Part shown: positions 13,265-26,461 of the stretch, in pieces
Layout: each line of letters begins with the position of its first letter
How positions within the stretch are numbered: position 1 is the first letter of the stretch
Source: Urechis unicinctus
Lineage: Eukaryota > Annelida > Polychaeta > Xenopneusta > Urechidae
NCBI GenBank assembly: GCA_034190875.2
Contig: CM067344.1
Span: 23,222,606-23,286,605 of the forward strand
Length of the DNA stretch: 64,000 nucleotides
Direction: 5' to 3'
Position numbers and translations under genes: made by a program
Notes under the pieces: generated by a model
The model's input: only the letters and a program-made list of their open reading frames with translations
The model's database searches: none
What the model was told of the DNA's origin: nothing

Positions 13265-13332
13265 CTATCTATCTATCATCTATCGACCACGGGAAGCGCC
13301 GTAGGTATACATTAGCATTAATAGGGGTAGAT
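12751..13332. repeat. 582 bp foldback: 52 bp inverted arms around TA/GA/TC simple repeats
   Basis: Bases 12751-12802 and 13281-13332 are reverse complements with two mismatches (50 of 52 identical). The arms are ordinary complex sequence, starting ATCTACCCCTATTAATGC on the left and ending in its complement on the right. The 478 bp between them is almost entirely TA, GATA, GA and TC simple sequence. Its left half is partly GA-rich and its right half TC-rich, so much of the interior could also pair. This could be a foldback transposon, an inverted duplication that trapped microsatellite DNA, or an assembly palindrome. Confidence 0.85.
12888..13276. repeat. (GA)n/(TC)n compound simple repeat
   Basis: GA runs near 12890-12910 switch to TC runs, with mixed GATA/TCTA, and then long TC tracts to about 13258. 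The interior is self-complementary in places (GAGAGAG facing CTCTCTC). Confidence 0.9.
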
Positions 13333-16300
13333 CGGTCGAATTATGGAGTAAATCATAACCTGTGTCGCTCTGTCGTCGCAGGTGCGCTCAGTAATTGATC
13401 AGACTCTACCCGCTGCCTGCTGGGTGTTTCTCGCTCATGCTTTGTGCTCTGAGCTGCAGCGCATCTGTGCAATGAAACATCGTCGCAGGGCTATCTAAGT
13501 GTTAAGTGCTAAGTGTTAAGTGCCATGTCAAATATTAGGTTGAGCATTTAACGGTACGCTGTGTGTGTTAACCTGATCCCAGTTAAGCCGGATACTCTGA
13601 TCGTGTGATTCCATTCCATTTTTAAACATTCGAACATGATACGGAATTAGCCTTCTCCCCCACCCGCTCCTGTAGCCCTCTCTACCTCCTCCCCCTCGCC
13701 ATCACCCAACCCCCCTCCCCATACCAACCACCTCGCATACTGTTGTCAGTTGGCTTTGGGACTGTTATAATTATGGGAATGTCTCTGCCAAATCGCTCAG
13801 ACCGAATAAAAATTGAATTATTATAGAGTGAATACGCGATCAGTGTTTCTATGGCCGACATAGTGATCGGCTCAAAATCCAATCTCCTGACCGTAATCCC
13901 TTTGAAGCCAGTGTGTGCATTAAACCCCGTGAATATGCTAAGCGTGTTAGTCTGTTACCAATATTGTCACCGGGTATGGCAGCCCGCAATTGAGCAACCC
14001 GTGTTGGGAAGTGGGTGGATTTGCATGCGTCACTCAGTACATTCAAATCCATTTACATGAGGGGAATAATCGTGGCCAAAACCAACTTCAAGTAGCTGTG
14101 TGATTTGGTGGGGGCTAACATGGGGTTATGTAACGCCCCCTGGTGGCTGTCTAGCCATGCTCTGAGTGCGATATGACGGGACCAAAGCCCCATCTAGGGG
14201 TCAGAATTGCCTTTACATCATGGGCGTTTGGTGCCGACTCTTAAGCGATGCATATTTGACTCATAATTATCCTTTTAGAATGAGAACGAAATCTAACTGT
14301 TGAATGCTTAGATTGGTGAGAGAATTTCTTGCTGTGCCAATGCTTAAGCTGTTGTTAAGTTACTGGTGGGAGGTTGTATTGCTTGGCCACTATAAGTTGC
14401 CGCGTAAGATTATTTTACCAAGGTTATTATAGGAAAAGTAGTGTATTGAGACATTCAGTTCTTTCCTTGCCCATTGTGTATCCTCTCCAATTATCTTACC
14501 AAGGTATCTGTAACATTGAACCATTTTTTTGCTCTGCCATCTTAGCTAGCTCGCCATTGATAACATCACCTGCTGCCTTCCACCTATTGTTATCTCTCCT
14601 ACTTCCCGCTGAACCATTAGCTACCCTGCTCACATTGCTTCCTTGCTGTGGCTGCTATCCATCTCTCATTATTGCTTCCCCGCACTTACGGTAACCCAGC
14701 TCTAATGTGTGTCACTCTCCACCTTCATTTGCTTCCCTGTACTATGCTTAGTACCACCCAACTCTGCTTTTTCCACCTTGCACTGGTAATATTAACATTT
14801 GAGTATTTTATAATGTAGTGTTCTCTGTTGTCTGGTATATGTTTTATTTCTCTATGTTACTGACCACAAAAGACACTCTGACTGGTTAACATGCTTTCTA
14901 GTGAGATTAATTCAAGGTTTGCTCCACATATGATTGCAACTCGAGGATGGTGAATCGGTGTCGGTATAAAAACATTGTTAATGATTCATGCATGTGGGAG
15001 ATGGGATAAATAAAACCTTTAACCGTTGATACAAGTTAGTTATGAGACAAGTTATTATACTTTGATGCACATTGCTGACATATAATGTACAGTGTTCATT
15101 TTAATATGTCTTCAGTCAGTCTACCTCAATGTTATTTCACCACTTTCTTTGTTGCAAAGCTTTTAAACCAAATATTTCACTATTTACTAATTCAACTTTT
15201 ATTTGTTATGACATGGTTTCCGCTGATTTTTTAACCTTTAATGATTTTTTACGTATATATCATATTTATTTTCATGTTTCTCCGTTTCATATGGTGACAA
15301 CCATCTTCTTCATCGGACCAATCAGGTAAGTCCAGTTTGGTTAAATAAATACCCATGCGTGTCTGTCTCATTGATAGATACAGACAGGTGAGGATGTATG
15401 TTAGCTTGCATTGCATCTACCAGTGTTCTGGCAGTAACTGCAAAGGTTTGGTAAACTGCATCTGTAGGTTGAGTTGTTGTTTTGTGACATAGTATATTTG
15501 GGCTTTTGGCCATTAAGATCAAGTTACAAGTCTCAAATAGCACATAATCAGCTTGAGAATGAACATGTCAAACAACGTTCACTCATAGCACATAATCAAT
15601 CTCTGGTGTTCAAAGTGCAAAGATTTGTTGGTAATGTGAACGCCTTGGTTTATATTTTTTCAAAAGAGCAATGACATTTGATGCTACGAAGGTAGATATC
15701 ATTATGATGTAGCTTGGATAAATGCAGTCATAACGTCTTGTCGCTTCCTTTGTGAGTTTGCCGCAATCTTAAATATCGTACTTGTATCAATTACACCAAG
15801 CGTATATTTTTGTTGTCTCTTCCCACCAGAATGTTTTTAGGGTGCAAATCATGTCATCTTTGATGCCAGGCTTCTGATCACATACGTTATGATTGAGTTT
15901 TCGTTCTGTTCGGGCCGCAATCATGGCGATTTGCAGAATTTTATTTAATAATCTCACATCTTGAAAACATAATTTTTTTACCCGTTCAATCATATCACGT
16001 ATTTTCCCGCAACTAATTTTGCAACACAAACAGTTCAAATGCTAGGAGGTTTCCTCCAATTGTTGAATGCCACTGCCAGGATAGATTATTTTGTGTATTC
16101 TTTGATGAGTTACAGGGTTAAGTGCGTGTGACTCTTGGGTCCCAGTTGAATTTCCTTAGCTTCTGACAAATTAAAACGTGTTCATTGATCACGGCGGAGA
16201 CAGGTGGAGATGCCTGGGTATATTACTACTGAATAATACAGGGCTACAGTGTCAGAGTCGCAACTCAATGCATTTCTAAGTAGTCGCTATTGATTGCCGC

Positions 16301-17309
16301 TCACGACAGGTAGACGTGGGTGGCTGGTGTGAAATTGGCAGTTCCCACACTTGTTAATCAATAGAGTGGACAGATCGAAAACCTCATTTCATTCTTGTAA
16401 ATTGGCTCCCGTGTTGAACAAACACGAAAAACTGCACGCAGGTTCCAACAGACGCGGCTTTCCCTCCCAATAAAGGCGATCGGGAGCAGGCATGGCAGAC
16501 AGGGCCATCATAAAGTGCGTGAGTGGCTTTGGCCGACTGAATGAGTGCAGGGAGCGCTTTAGTATAATGCATGGTACAGATGATTGCAGTGTGTTATATG
16601 GTACCATCGATATCACGTGTGATCTGCCGAGGACTGGTGACTAATTCATGGCAGCGTGTCGCATCGATACCCAGTTAGGACTGGCAGACCATTGTTCGCG
16701 TGGGGGAGGGTGGGTGAATGGGGGGCATAAGTCAATATATGCTTTATGGTTTTACAACCTAAGGTTACCGCCATGTTTCCCGGCGGTGTGGGGTAACAGG
16801 CCGAGCTAATTATTATTGGCAATAATTTCAATATTTACCGGGTTCATTAACATTAATGATTCAACCTATGGGGAGTATCGTGCAGTGGGCTATTGTTACA
16901 TAACACTCCATGAATATTGCAGGCGGTGTTTACAGCTGTACATGCGATGGCTAAGCGTCTCATTTAAATCTCCATTCCGACTCAATTGCCCGATGTGAAT
17001 GCCCATGTCGACTGTGTGTGAGGCAGGTTTTCTACCTGTCCGTCGCTGGTTATTAAATCGCTCATATTGATGATAACGCGACATTTGCTGTACATCTGTT
17101 GTTCAAACATCCTCCTTAATACGGCTAATAAATTAGCTGACTTTTCGGAATTGCCTTCATAATGAGTCTCTTCCCATTGTTTTGCTCGTCCACGCCTTGA
17201 GAATACAGACTTTTCTTCATCCAACCTCACTTTTGTTTGTCTGACCCTCATTAGCGTCCTATTCTATGTCGCCTTGAAGGCACATTTGGAACTAGGTACC
17301 GTCTCCCTC

Positions 17310-17310
<1 letters not shown>
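13333..17310. other. CpG-rich unique sequence, no supported gene
   Basis: After the foldback the base composition changes visibly, with CpG dinucleotides frequent. Frames are short and unrecognised. It could be intergenic regulatory DNA or a long intron of the DUF3715 gene downstream. Confidence 0.45.

Positions 17311-17342
<32 letters not shown>
17311..17342. repeat. Poly-C tract of 32 bases
   Basis: An uninterrupted C run (G run on the minus strand). Runs this long can form G-quadruplex or i-motif structures and are prone to sequencing length error. Confidence 0.95.
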
Positions 17343-20300
17343 ACCCCGGCCTGTTCAGCGTCCGTATCTCTCCGACTATCTCGTCATATTTATCTCGTTT
17401 GGGGTCATATAATATGATTTCGTGGGCAAGTTTCCTCTACAGAGATCCGATATTGGCGATGTTGCATAATATGTGCCTTACAGGCGGGCGTGGGTGACTT
17501 CCTTGTCATGGGGTATGCTTCCGTGTCTCGTGGGGTGTGTGCCTCCCGGCCAGATGGTCGTCCACGCCCCATGGCCCGCCGATGCCCCACCCTTTGTCTC
17601 TGCCTAATTTCCATTTGCTCAGACTGGTTCTCCTTCTCGCATTGATGTTGCTGGTCCCAGTAGTCTTGGGGGCCCAGGAAACCAGCTGGGGTCCCATTGT
17701 GAAAGCTTGGCGCAACTCACTACCCGACGCATTCCCCAGCTTAAACGCTTCGTCCCTTTGTTCCCTTAAATGGACTCGTCTCCGTGGTAGCTCTAGGAAG
17801 CTGCTGATGCTGCAACCGTCGCGTACAGCCGCCCGCCACCCTCCCGCGGCCATTTGGACTCGTCCATGGATCCATCCCGCCAGCCTATTTCTCTGTGCCC
17901 TCTCGCTTTTAGTCGATCCCAGGAAGTCGTCTGCTTGTGTATAATCAAGATGTCCAAAGGATAAACTATCGAGTATATTGTGAGCACGATGAAGGATGTA
18001 TCAGGCCTCGTCTTGCCCGACACTGACTTGGCGTTGACGGAGCTACACGCAGGTAGGATGACACACAGTGCTTGGCTCGGCTGCCTTCCTGGTGCTGTCC
18101 CGGGACGCGTTAACCACGCTCGCTCCACGCTCTTCCTATAACTATGACAAGCTTTGATCTTCAGGCAGGCATATATTGCTTGGATCAAATACGGACCTTC
18201 GCTATAGGGCTTTACTTCCGAACGCACGTTATTGTTGCGGTGGTGGGATTAGCATGGGGCTTTCGGACGAGGGTCTTACAGTTCTCACCCCAATATCTAT
18301 GTTGTATGTTCTATGTAAGAACCACGGGGGAATACTCCATCGCGCGCAAACATGAAAACCATCGTGATCCATGTGGGGCTTTCAGCTGTATGTGTCAATG
18401 AAATATTTTTAAATTTGACACGAATTATGAATTATCTTAATTTACCGACACCGCCGCTGCCATTGATGGGCTTAGTCTTAATCATATGACCCGTCTTCTC
18501 TCTTAACACGGTATTTGCAAACATTAAAACTACATATGGACATTCCTTATCGGTTTGATTGCTCAAATTATTGGAAGTTCCACTCTGCGTTCGTCGAGGG
18601 GACCGCGCCGCTATTGTGTGACAAAGCGTTCGTGAATTTATGCCATGCTTGCATTCCTCTCATGGCCGGAATTTTCTGCCGTCGGTTTTGCATAGTTTCC
18701 ATCCGAGTTTAGTCGCCACCATCCAACGTTGACTTTGTACATTTAATAAACCTGGTGCTGGGGACCGACTGCTGACACTGACACCCCAGTACTGTCACCT
18801 TCCCAGCATCAGCTCGTCAATAGCGCGCTATTCATTCTGTGGACCAGCTTCAATTTATTGTCGCCCAGGTCCCATGCATATTGGCGCTTTAATGGCACAA
18901 ATTGACTGAGCCCGACCAAGCAAACAAATCGACACCCTAGTCGTTCCTAGGACCTATTTACAGATCCCAATATATCCTCCCTGAATCCCCCTTTCATTCA
19001 CCGACCTTAATGAACCGCGAGAGGGGGGTGGGTGGGGGGGGGGAGGCTTTGACGCTTTGTACTTACCTCTCTGTTTGATGCATTATTTCGGGTAATGGTT
19101 TTCTCGGCGTTGTATGCAATATGGTATTCTATCTGTTTTTCTAGTCTGGTCAACTTGAAACGATGATAATACCGAGTCTGGCTAACGGCCTATATGTACG
19201 TGTTACTCTCACGTTGATTCGATTAGCTACTCCGCTTTACTTACTCAATGTATTCATCCTCTTCTGTTCCTGGGCTTAAAAAAATGTTTCCTGAAATGTT
19301 GTTGAATAATTTATGGATGATTTCAATAGCGAACAGTCTTTTTCTCCCTTCCATATGCGTCGGTATTTTTTCAGTTAGTCAGTCGTGAACGTTTCCTGTC
19401 GTCTGCACTTTTTTGAAATGCTCCTCTAACAATAAGAGAGTAATTACCATGGATTTATATCCCATAAAGATGTTTTATTGTTGTCGGTTGTATATAACCT
19501 ATGATAGATATAAACCGTTTCTTTCAAAACCTGTAATGAACTGGTATCATGTCCGTTATAGACAAGTGTCCGCCCGTTGTACATTTGTGTCCGTTATACA
19601 AAGTTGTCCGCAAAAAAACAGGTTAACTGTACTTGCTTAATGCTTTTAAGAGTCGATCCTTTATGGCCGTGTTCGGTTGGCTTTCTATGTATTGCCTCAT
19701 ACATAATGCTGACAAATCTCTCGTTTTTCATTTTGATTCTTTTGTGCTCGCTTCTCGGGAGGCTTTATAGATTTGCTAGGCAGGCACGTTAGTGTCCGGT
19801 TTGTCGCTAAGCTAAGCGTCAATACGTCATTGTGCTTTGGTTAAGTGCGGGAGCTAGATACAGGGAGTCACTGCGGCTCCATTGCCAGAACATTCATATC
19901 AAGGCCTGGCTATTTTTCGCTCTTCCTCGGCCCCGCATTGCTTCGCTTAGCGAGATATTGACCAGAGCTCCAGTAAGATAGAGAAATAATGGCCGGCCGG
20001 TTTAGGCGACCCTTTGACGGGGCTGCGATCACCCGAAATCAATGGCTCAGAAGCTGGAGCCGACTTGGTACTGTTATGAGGCTGAACTCGACAGCTGTAT
20101 CCATATACTTAGGCTTCTGTCACGTGCCCCCCAACTCCCAGCACTTGCTCTCCATCCCACCACTCTCTGCCCCTGTGGAGCTGACTAACTGACCGTCGTC
20201 CAGTCTTGGTCAGTTGCCCGTTATTCCCGGCTGGTGACCAGGGTCACTTATCATCTCACAGGAGTTCTAACGTGGTCGCCGCTCTGATTGTCCCACGCAA

Positions 20301-20626
20301 AAACATACTTTTATATCCATGTTTTTGTTTATTTAATTGCTACACTTGGTTCAGATGCTACGTTATAAACATCCGAACAATGCAATATATTTTCAAAGCC
20401 CACTTGAATCCCTCTTCAATAATTTTTACTACTAATCGATTAGTTACTCTGCACTTTGTTTCCCTTTCTTTATTTATCTGTATTGTGATTTTTAAGATAC
20501 TCCAAAATGTGTATCATACGTCCTGTTGTGAAGGGGTATTGTAATAATAACTCATAAAAAATCGTAAGATGCAAAAGGGTCATTGAACCTGTTTGTTGAC
20601 TGGCGTAGCTGGATCACTTTATAGGC
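17343..20626. other. CpG-rich stretch, one weak secreted-protein-like frame
   Basis: An open frame starting with ATG at 17582 and ending at 17944 begins with a run resembling a signal peptide (RLVLLLALMLLVPVVLGA), followed by about 90 unrecognised residues. Pyrimidine-rich DNA easily produces Leu-rich frames, so I do not call it a gene. Another G-rich run occurs near 19023-19045. Nothing else is recognisable. Confidence 0.35.
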
Positions 20627-20925
20627 CCATCACCCCAGCATCCCACTGATCAGCACATCATCTCACTGATCAGCACATCACCCCACTGATCAACATATCA
20701 TCCCACTGATCAGCATATCATCCCACTGATCAGCACATCATCTCACTGATCAGCACATCACCCCACTGATCAACACATCATCCCACTGATCAGCATATCA
20801 TCCCACTGATCAGCACATCATCCCACTGATCAGCACATCACCCCACCATCCCGTGGATCAGCACATCACCCCACCATCCCTTGGATCAGCACATCACCCC
20901 CGGCATGCTGCTGATCAGCACGTCA
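20627..20925. repeat. Minisatellite, about 20 bp unit with TGATCA palindrome
   Basis: About 14-15 tandem copies of a unit close to CCCACTGATCAGCACATCAT. Each copy carries the palindrome TGATCA. The last units are longer and diverged (CCCGTGGATCAG, CTGCTGATCAG). Confidence 0.95.
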
Positions 20926-21344
20926 TAAAAAAACCACCAATTTAACCCTGATGTTTTCCATCGTTTGATTCTCTAATGCGATGATAAGTGATAATTGAAA
21001 CCAGGTCGAGCCTTCATTTGCCCGCTCTGTGAAATAGTTATGTTGCTGCTTGTTATTTGACTTGGTAAGACCAAGACAAACTGCCTAACGCCACGCAGGC
21101 AACAAGTGTAAGCGCATCTCCCTTGCTTTGATTGCCTCTCGCCTGTTACGCTTTGCCTCGGCGCTACCGCCGCGCCGCTCGGTGGCCAATTCCTCACGCG
21201 TTAATGGGCTAATAGTAAGATAACATTTGATTTTTTTTGGTTCTCTTTCTCTTTTCCTCTGTTTGTCGGTAAATGTAATAGAGACCTCGCTTGCAGATGA
21301 CGTTGTACTAAGCACACCAATGTTACCTATATATATTTATAGGC

Positions 21345-21347
<3 letters not shown>
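20926..21347. other. Unique sequence between repeats
   Basis: No gene motif seen. Short frames are open on both strands at 20973-21315. Confidence 0.4.
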
Positions 21348-21408
<61 letters not shown>

Positions 21409-21418
21409 CCCCCCCCCA
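21348..21418. repeat. (TC)n microsatellite followed by poly-C
   Basis: About 29 TC units (21348-21405) run into a C tract of about 12 bases ending at 21417. Confidence 0.95.
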
Positions 21419-22350
21419 CAACTCTCTCTAAGGTTCATTCATTTTACAATGAATCAGTTCACATGAATCCACAGGCTGATTCCATCTCCTAAGTAAATAT
21501 CTATGCCAATAACATATGTTGCCCCATTAATATCATTATCAGAAGAAGCGGTTGATACGTCTACTCCGGCTGTTGTTGTTGGGCGACATTGAGCTGGAAT
21601 TATCATTTCGGAGTAGAAGACTGCCGACCATGTCATATATTCCTCTGTTTGCAACTCAGTTGTTGCAGTAACTGTTTGACGGAGAGCAGTACTGCATTTA
21701 TTAGCACACTTGATGAGTATCATAGGCCCCGGGTCGGCAAGCGGTATGGTTCACGCTCGCCTCTTTGATGTTTCGCATATGAGCATTACGCCCTGGGCTG
21801 GCCTGAAGCGGCTGCCACATGCGCGTATCGCTATACCAGTGTCTCAAATACCACACCTTGCCGCCAGCCATATTGTTTCAATTGCTGAGGCTGCTGGAAA
21901 TGGCAGAACGTTAGTTTACATAGAGATCTGATTGGCCGCTGACACGCGATCTATGGCGGCTTTATATTGGCATTGACCATGGCCAGGGGTCGGCCAGTGT
22001 TTTGCTTGCCGGTTGTACGTCTTCATGATTGGAATCGACTGACGGCAATTGCGTTTCTCTGTGTTCTCTTCCTGTGTCAACTCTTCCCACGCAAATATAA
22101 TTTATTATGCTATTGATAGGTTTCTATACGGAATCGACCTGAAGGTTAATGGTTCAAATATGTCAAATTTCGGATACAGTCGGTGTTAATGGTTCTCATA
22201 ATTTCCAATTGTCTCCTGCCAATCTGTCAGGGCTTCCCCCGCTAGATACGTACACGACTTCTTCTATTATGCATTCAGTCGATTGATGTCCGCCATATTT
22301 GCCCAATATACTTTAATGTACCACCTGACTGTGACACAGTAGCGATAAAG
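21419..22350. other. Unique sequence, no supported gene
   Basis: Short frames only, with no motif recognised on either strand. Confidence 0.4.
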
Positions 22351-22558
22351 CATCGTGATCAGGGCGGCAGACCACTGAAGACGCTCCCGGATCATCGTGA
22401 TCAGGGCGGCAGACCACTGAAGACGCTCCCGGATCATCGTGATCAGGGCGGCAGACCACTGAAGACGCTCCCGGATCATCGTGATCAGGGCGGCAGACCA
22501 CTGAAGACTCTCCCGGATCATCGTGATCAGGGCGGCAGACCACTGAAGACTCTCCCGC
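22351..22558. repeat. Minisatellite, 42 bp unit, five copies
   Basis: Five near-identical 42 bp units containing GATCAGGGCGGCAGACCACT and GCTCCCGGATCATC. They differ mainly at one position (ACGCTC or ACTCTC). Because 42 is divisible by three, all frames that lack stops in one unit stay open. The apparent 145-codon minus frame with a 14-residue repeat is therefore explained by the repeat. Confidence 0.95.
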
Positions 22559-24893
22559 ATTACTGTGGCTATTTGTTCTTTGTTGTGTGACTGATTTGGG
22601 GTTGGTGGGAAGGCTATAAACATGTTGTCATGGCAGCTCTGTGGGGCCGTGAAATAACAGGCCTCCCTGAGGTGACATCCATCTATGCTGCTGCTGCGGT
22701 CCACTCAATGTGGCCCACTGGTAACTTCGACGTCCTTGGCTGGTACGCGTCCTCGGACCACTCGTCCGGCTGCTTAAATGACTCGATTGGAATCCTTTCG
22801 ATTCGTCGATATCAGCGTCTAGAAAGCAGTGGCCCAATTTCATTTCTGAGATATATAAACGCGAAGTGAGCGTGTTGAAAAATAGACACGTGAACAATTC
22901 CACCATTTTCTGTTATTATCGCTCGAACGATTTGGCAGCTTGGATGTCCTATAAGTGACAACCACGTGCCATATAAAATAATTTGTCACGCGTGTTTTGA
23001 CAAACGTTAGTGAAATAGCCGGGGATGCCTATTACACTGAATGGTGGCCGATGTCAAAAGATGTTGGGATGTCTGAAATATTTTATACTGCCCAATTTCA
23101 AAGGTATTTTATGGAACGCCCCTTTGAGTGGCGTGTTACAGTCATCAGTGAATGACTAAACATCATTGATAAGCTTGACGGTGCTTTGCGTAGGGGACAA
23201 TGCAGGTTCTGGTGTGTTGGTCTGAGTGCATCTCACGTTGCCTTGTCCATTTTGTGCCACCGAGTGTCTGTTTCCTGACCTTCGTGTTGTTTTCACTCCT
23301 GCTCGTAGCCGTCAACACCTCGACCAGGTGTGTGAGGCTGCACGTTGATGTGTTCGGGGTAGCGTTATCACTGGTAAGCTGACCCTGAGCTCGCCAGTTT
23401 CCAACTAGAGGTGCTGAAGTCGCATAGAGATTTTGCCCAGAGGCTTTCATTTGTTGAGACATGTTTTCTCTACTTCTTGGTATAGATTCGCAATCAAATC
23501 AATATGCTTCTTGTATTTGTGAGAGTGGGATAGATCACACTTAGAACAGGTACATGTAGCCCATAGTTGTCAGGATTAACTGCCAGAAGACGGACTAGCT
23601 GCGGAAGGCCATTTCTCATGTGACACATGTGTCTGGCCTTCTCTGCATATTGTACCATGCGTTCGCCGCACTGACTTAATGGATTACCCGCCCTCCCTTG
23701 AGCACGCTGTAATAAACGATGTATTACGGGGCCCTGTGTTTTACAATTTTACAGGCTTGTATTGGCCTGTCTTATCGCTATATTGGGGATTCTTTTTGGG
23801 TGAAAGGCCTCCTGCGTTAATTAGGTTCTGACAAATGTATTCTCTCTCCGTGGCATGTTTATAAGACAATAAGGCGATGTGTTGTGTAAACTCAAATGGT
23901 GATTTTTGTTGTGGAGTTTTTTTCCCCGTCGGAAGGAAATTAGCCGTCGGCTTCCGTGTAGGTGGTTAGGCGCGCGAGCGGGTGCAGTGCGGGGCAAGCC
24001 ATCTCTTCTTGAGAGTTGTTTAGACGTTGAACTAGCTGTTTTTAACATAGATGTAAGGTGGTTCTTCTAGCATCCACTCTATTTACTATAAGAGGCATTT
24101 GAGCGGTGCTTACGGTCGGTATGCCGCGTGATTTACTTGGTGATGGCAGAATAAAGCCAGTGCTTCAGATAAAACAATTAACACGTCCGGTTTACTTTCC
24201 AGCCATTGGTCACCCACCCTGTGTGTGTGTGTCAGCGCCAGAGACGAAGACATGGTGGTTAGCTGTGGGCCTTGTTATTAGCAATGCCGTTAGTTTTCCT
24301 TCTATTCCCTCGACAATTTCTTCTGTCTCTTTTTGTACAAATCCTCGGTCATTCGGGCATTAAGGTTGCTGGATTTTCTCCAGCAGCAGTATGCATTATG
24401 GATAAGTGTAGTGATGACTTCATTAGCCGTCCACTCTCCGTGACGTTGGGTACGTGTCACCACTGTACAAACACACATTCGTAAATGGCAAGTGTTTGTC
24501 TGGTTTAATCATGGTGTTTCCCCCCCGACTGACCCGACGCCATAACGCACTTGCCTCATTGCTATAGAGCTATTGGTTGGCATGCCTGCGGTGTGTCTCC
24601 GGGCTTTATCCGTGGGCGTTGCGATTCATGAACAGGGCTCGGATCCCCACGGAGTTCGCTTCAAAGAGATGATGAGATATCTTCAAGTAACAGGATTTTG
24701 GTAATGCTCACAGTTCACAGAATCGAGTTTCAGGCGTCTGTGACCTATACGTCCCAAGTGCATAATGAATGACTCGACTCGTCCAATACGTATCGTTCAT
24801 TGCCCTCTTCCACAAGTCACGATGCGGATTAAATATTCGTACTAATGAAGGTGTGAGTAAGAGCTTGGCAGCTGTCTGGGGTTGAGTCACTGC
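22559..24893. other. CpG-rich unique sequence, no supported gene
   Basis: Frames up to about 100 codons (for example 23163-23462 minus) show no motif. I see no convincing exon. Confidence 0.4.
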
Positions 24894-25576
24894 GCCGTGT
24901 CGCTTGCCTGAAGCTTTAAACAAGTGCTCGTAAGTCGTGTCGCTTGCCTGAAGCTGTAATCAAGTGCTCGTAAGTCGTGTCGCTTGCCTGAAGCTGTAAA
25001 CAAGTGCTCGTAAGTCGTGTCGCTTGCCTGAAGCTGTAATCAAGTGCTCGTAAGTCGTGTCGCTTGCTTGAAGCTATAAACAAGTGCTCGTAAGTCGTGT
25101 CGCTTAGCTGAAGCTGTAAACAAGTGCTCGTAAGTCGTGTCGCTTGCCTGAAGCTGTAATCAAGTGCTCGTAAGTCGTGTCGCTTGCCTGAAGCTGTAAA
25201 CAAGTGCTCGTAAGTCGTGTCGCTTGCCTGAAGCTGTAATCAAGTGCTCGTAAGTCGTGTCGCTTGCCTGAAGCTGTAAACAAGTGCTCGTAAGTCGTGT
25301 CGCTTGCCTGAAGCTGTAAACAAGTGCTCGTAAGTCGCGTCGCTTGCCTTAAGTTGTAAACAAGTGCTCGTAAGTCGTGTCGCTTGCCTGAAGCTGTAAA
25401 CAAGTGCTCGTAAGTCGTGTCGCTTAGCTGAAGCTGTAAACAAGTGCTCGTAAGTCGTGTCGCTTAGTTGAAGCTGTAAACAAGTGTTCGTAAGTCGTGT
25501 CGCTTAGCTGAAGCTGTAAACAAGTGCTCGTAAGTCGTGTCGCTTACCTGAAGCTGTAAACTAGTGCTCGTAAGTG
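24894..25576. repeat. Minisatellite, 40 bp unit, about 17 copies, partly dimeric
   Basis: Tandem 40 bp units run through AAGTGCTCGTAAGTCGTGTC and GCTTGCCTGAAGCTGTAAAC. In the left half, units ending GTAATC alternate with units ending GTAAAC, giving an 80 bp higher-order pattern. The right half is mostly GTAAAC units, some with GCTTAGCTG. Open minus-strand frames here are repeat-derived. Confidence 0.97.
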
Positions 25577-26461
25577 TTAACGCCGGTCCCGTCCGAGGCG
25601 CTTAGCGTCTGAAGTGTACATGCTTATATCGGCAACAACAAAAATATCGGTACCATAATGATAAGCAGCATGGTGCCAGGTGATAGATGCGTTATTCCAT
25701 ACTCGTTGGATGATGCTACATGCTTCCTGACTTCATGTTAACTGCGTTGTGCCGTCTGTTGTTCCATATTTCAAGCCTCAGTCGCGCCACTGGGAGTCTA
25801 GCCTTAGGTATGACGACCAAAACTTGATCGCTTTGAAGAGGTATAAGGCTACCCAGCTCCCAGTCAAGCTCTGCCATGATGGTTACAGTACACCCGTCTG
25901 CAACATTGGCTCTCGTAACGAGCCGCCCATGGGCTCTCCTGATGTTTCCGCGCCATAAAGCAGACGTTCGGGAATCTCAGTCGAATGCAGCCATGCGCGT
26001 AAAGCTGTTCGCTCTTTGACCCAACGACACATACTGTACTGCGTGGTCATGCTTATAAGGTCAAGGCCGTGCCATTTATATCTGATGAGTCAGTGTAGTT
26101 TTCAATGTGATATACACTAATGCATGTCTCTTTTTTAGCTCTAAATTAGCATACGTGCACAAAGGGTATGTCGGGAGAATTGGTCCAATAGGAGCGCGGA
26201 AAATGGAGTACAGAGGTCAAGCATGACCTCCATCGTAGCGGGATTGGTCGATTACTGTGCATCATTTTTTTGATTGTAATTGAATTTTTCTAAAGGTAAA
26301 CTCACTGCATGGGGCACTCCCATGGCCGACATGTTTGACGCTACGCTAACATCCGAATCCTAGCCTGCGCAGAAATCGATGCGTAAGGAGATTGCGCATG
26401 GGCAATGGAGAACCAACTACTTCCGTTTCATCATCGCCATAACGCCCCAATAACATGGACC
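25577..26461. other. CpG-rich unique sequence, no supported gene
   Basis: Nothing recognisable. A 69-codon plus frame at 25749-25958 has no motif. Confidence 0.4.

Noticed and set aside
22267..22704. 145-codon minus frame with a 14-residue repeat
   Set aside because: The 42 bp minisatellite unit is divisible by three and lacks stops in more than one frame. No motif or splice support.
24916..25443. Overlapping repeat-containing minus frames
   Set aside because: Explained by the 40 bp array; several frames are equally open, and there is no start or splice context.
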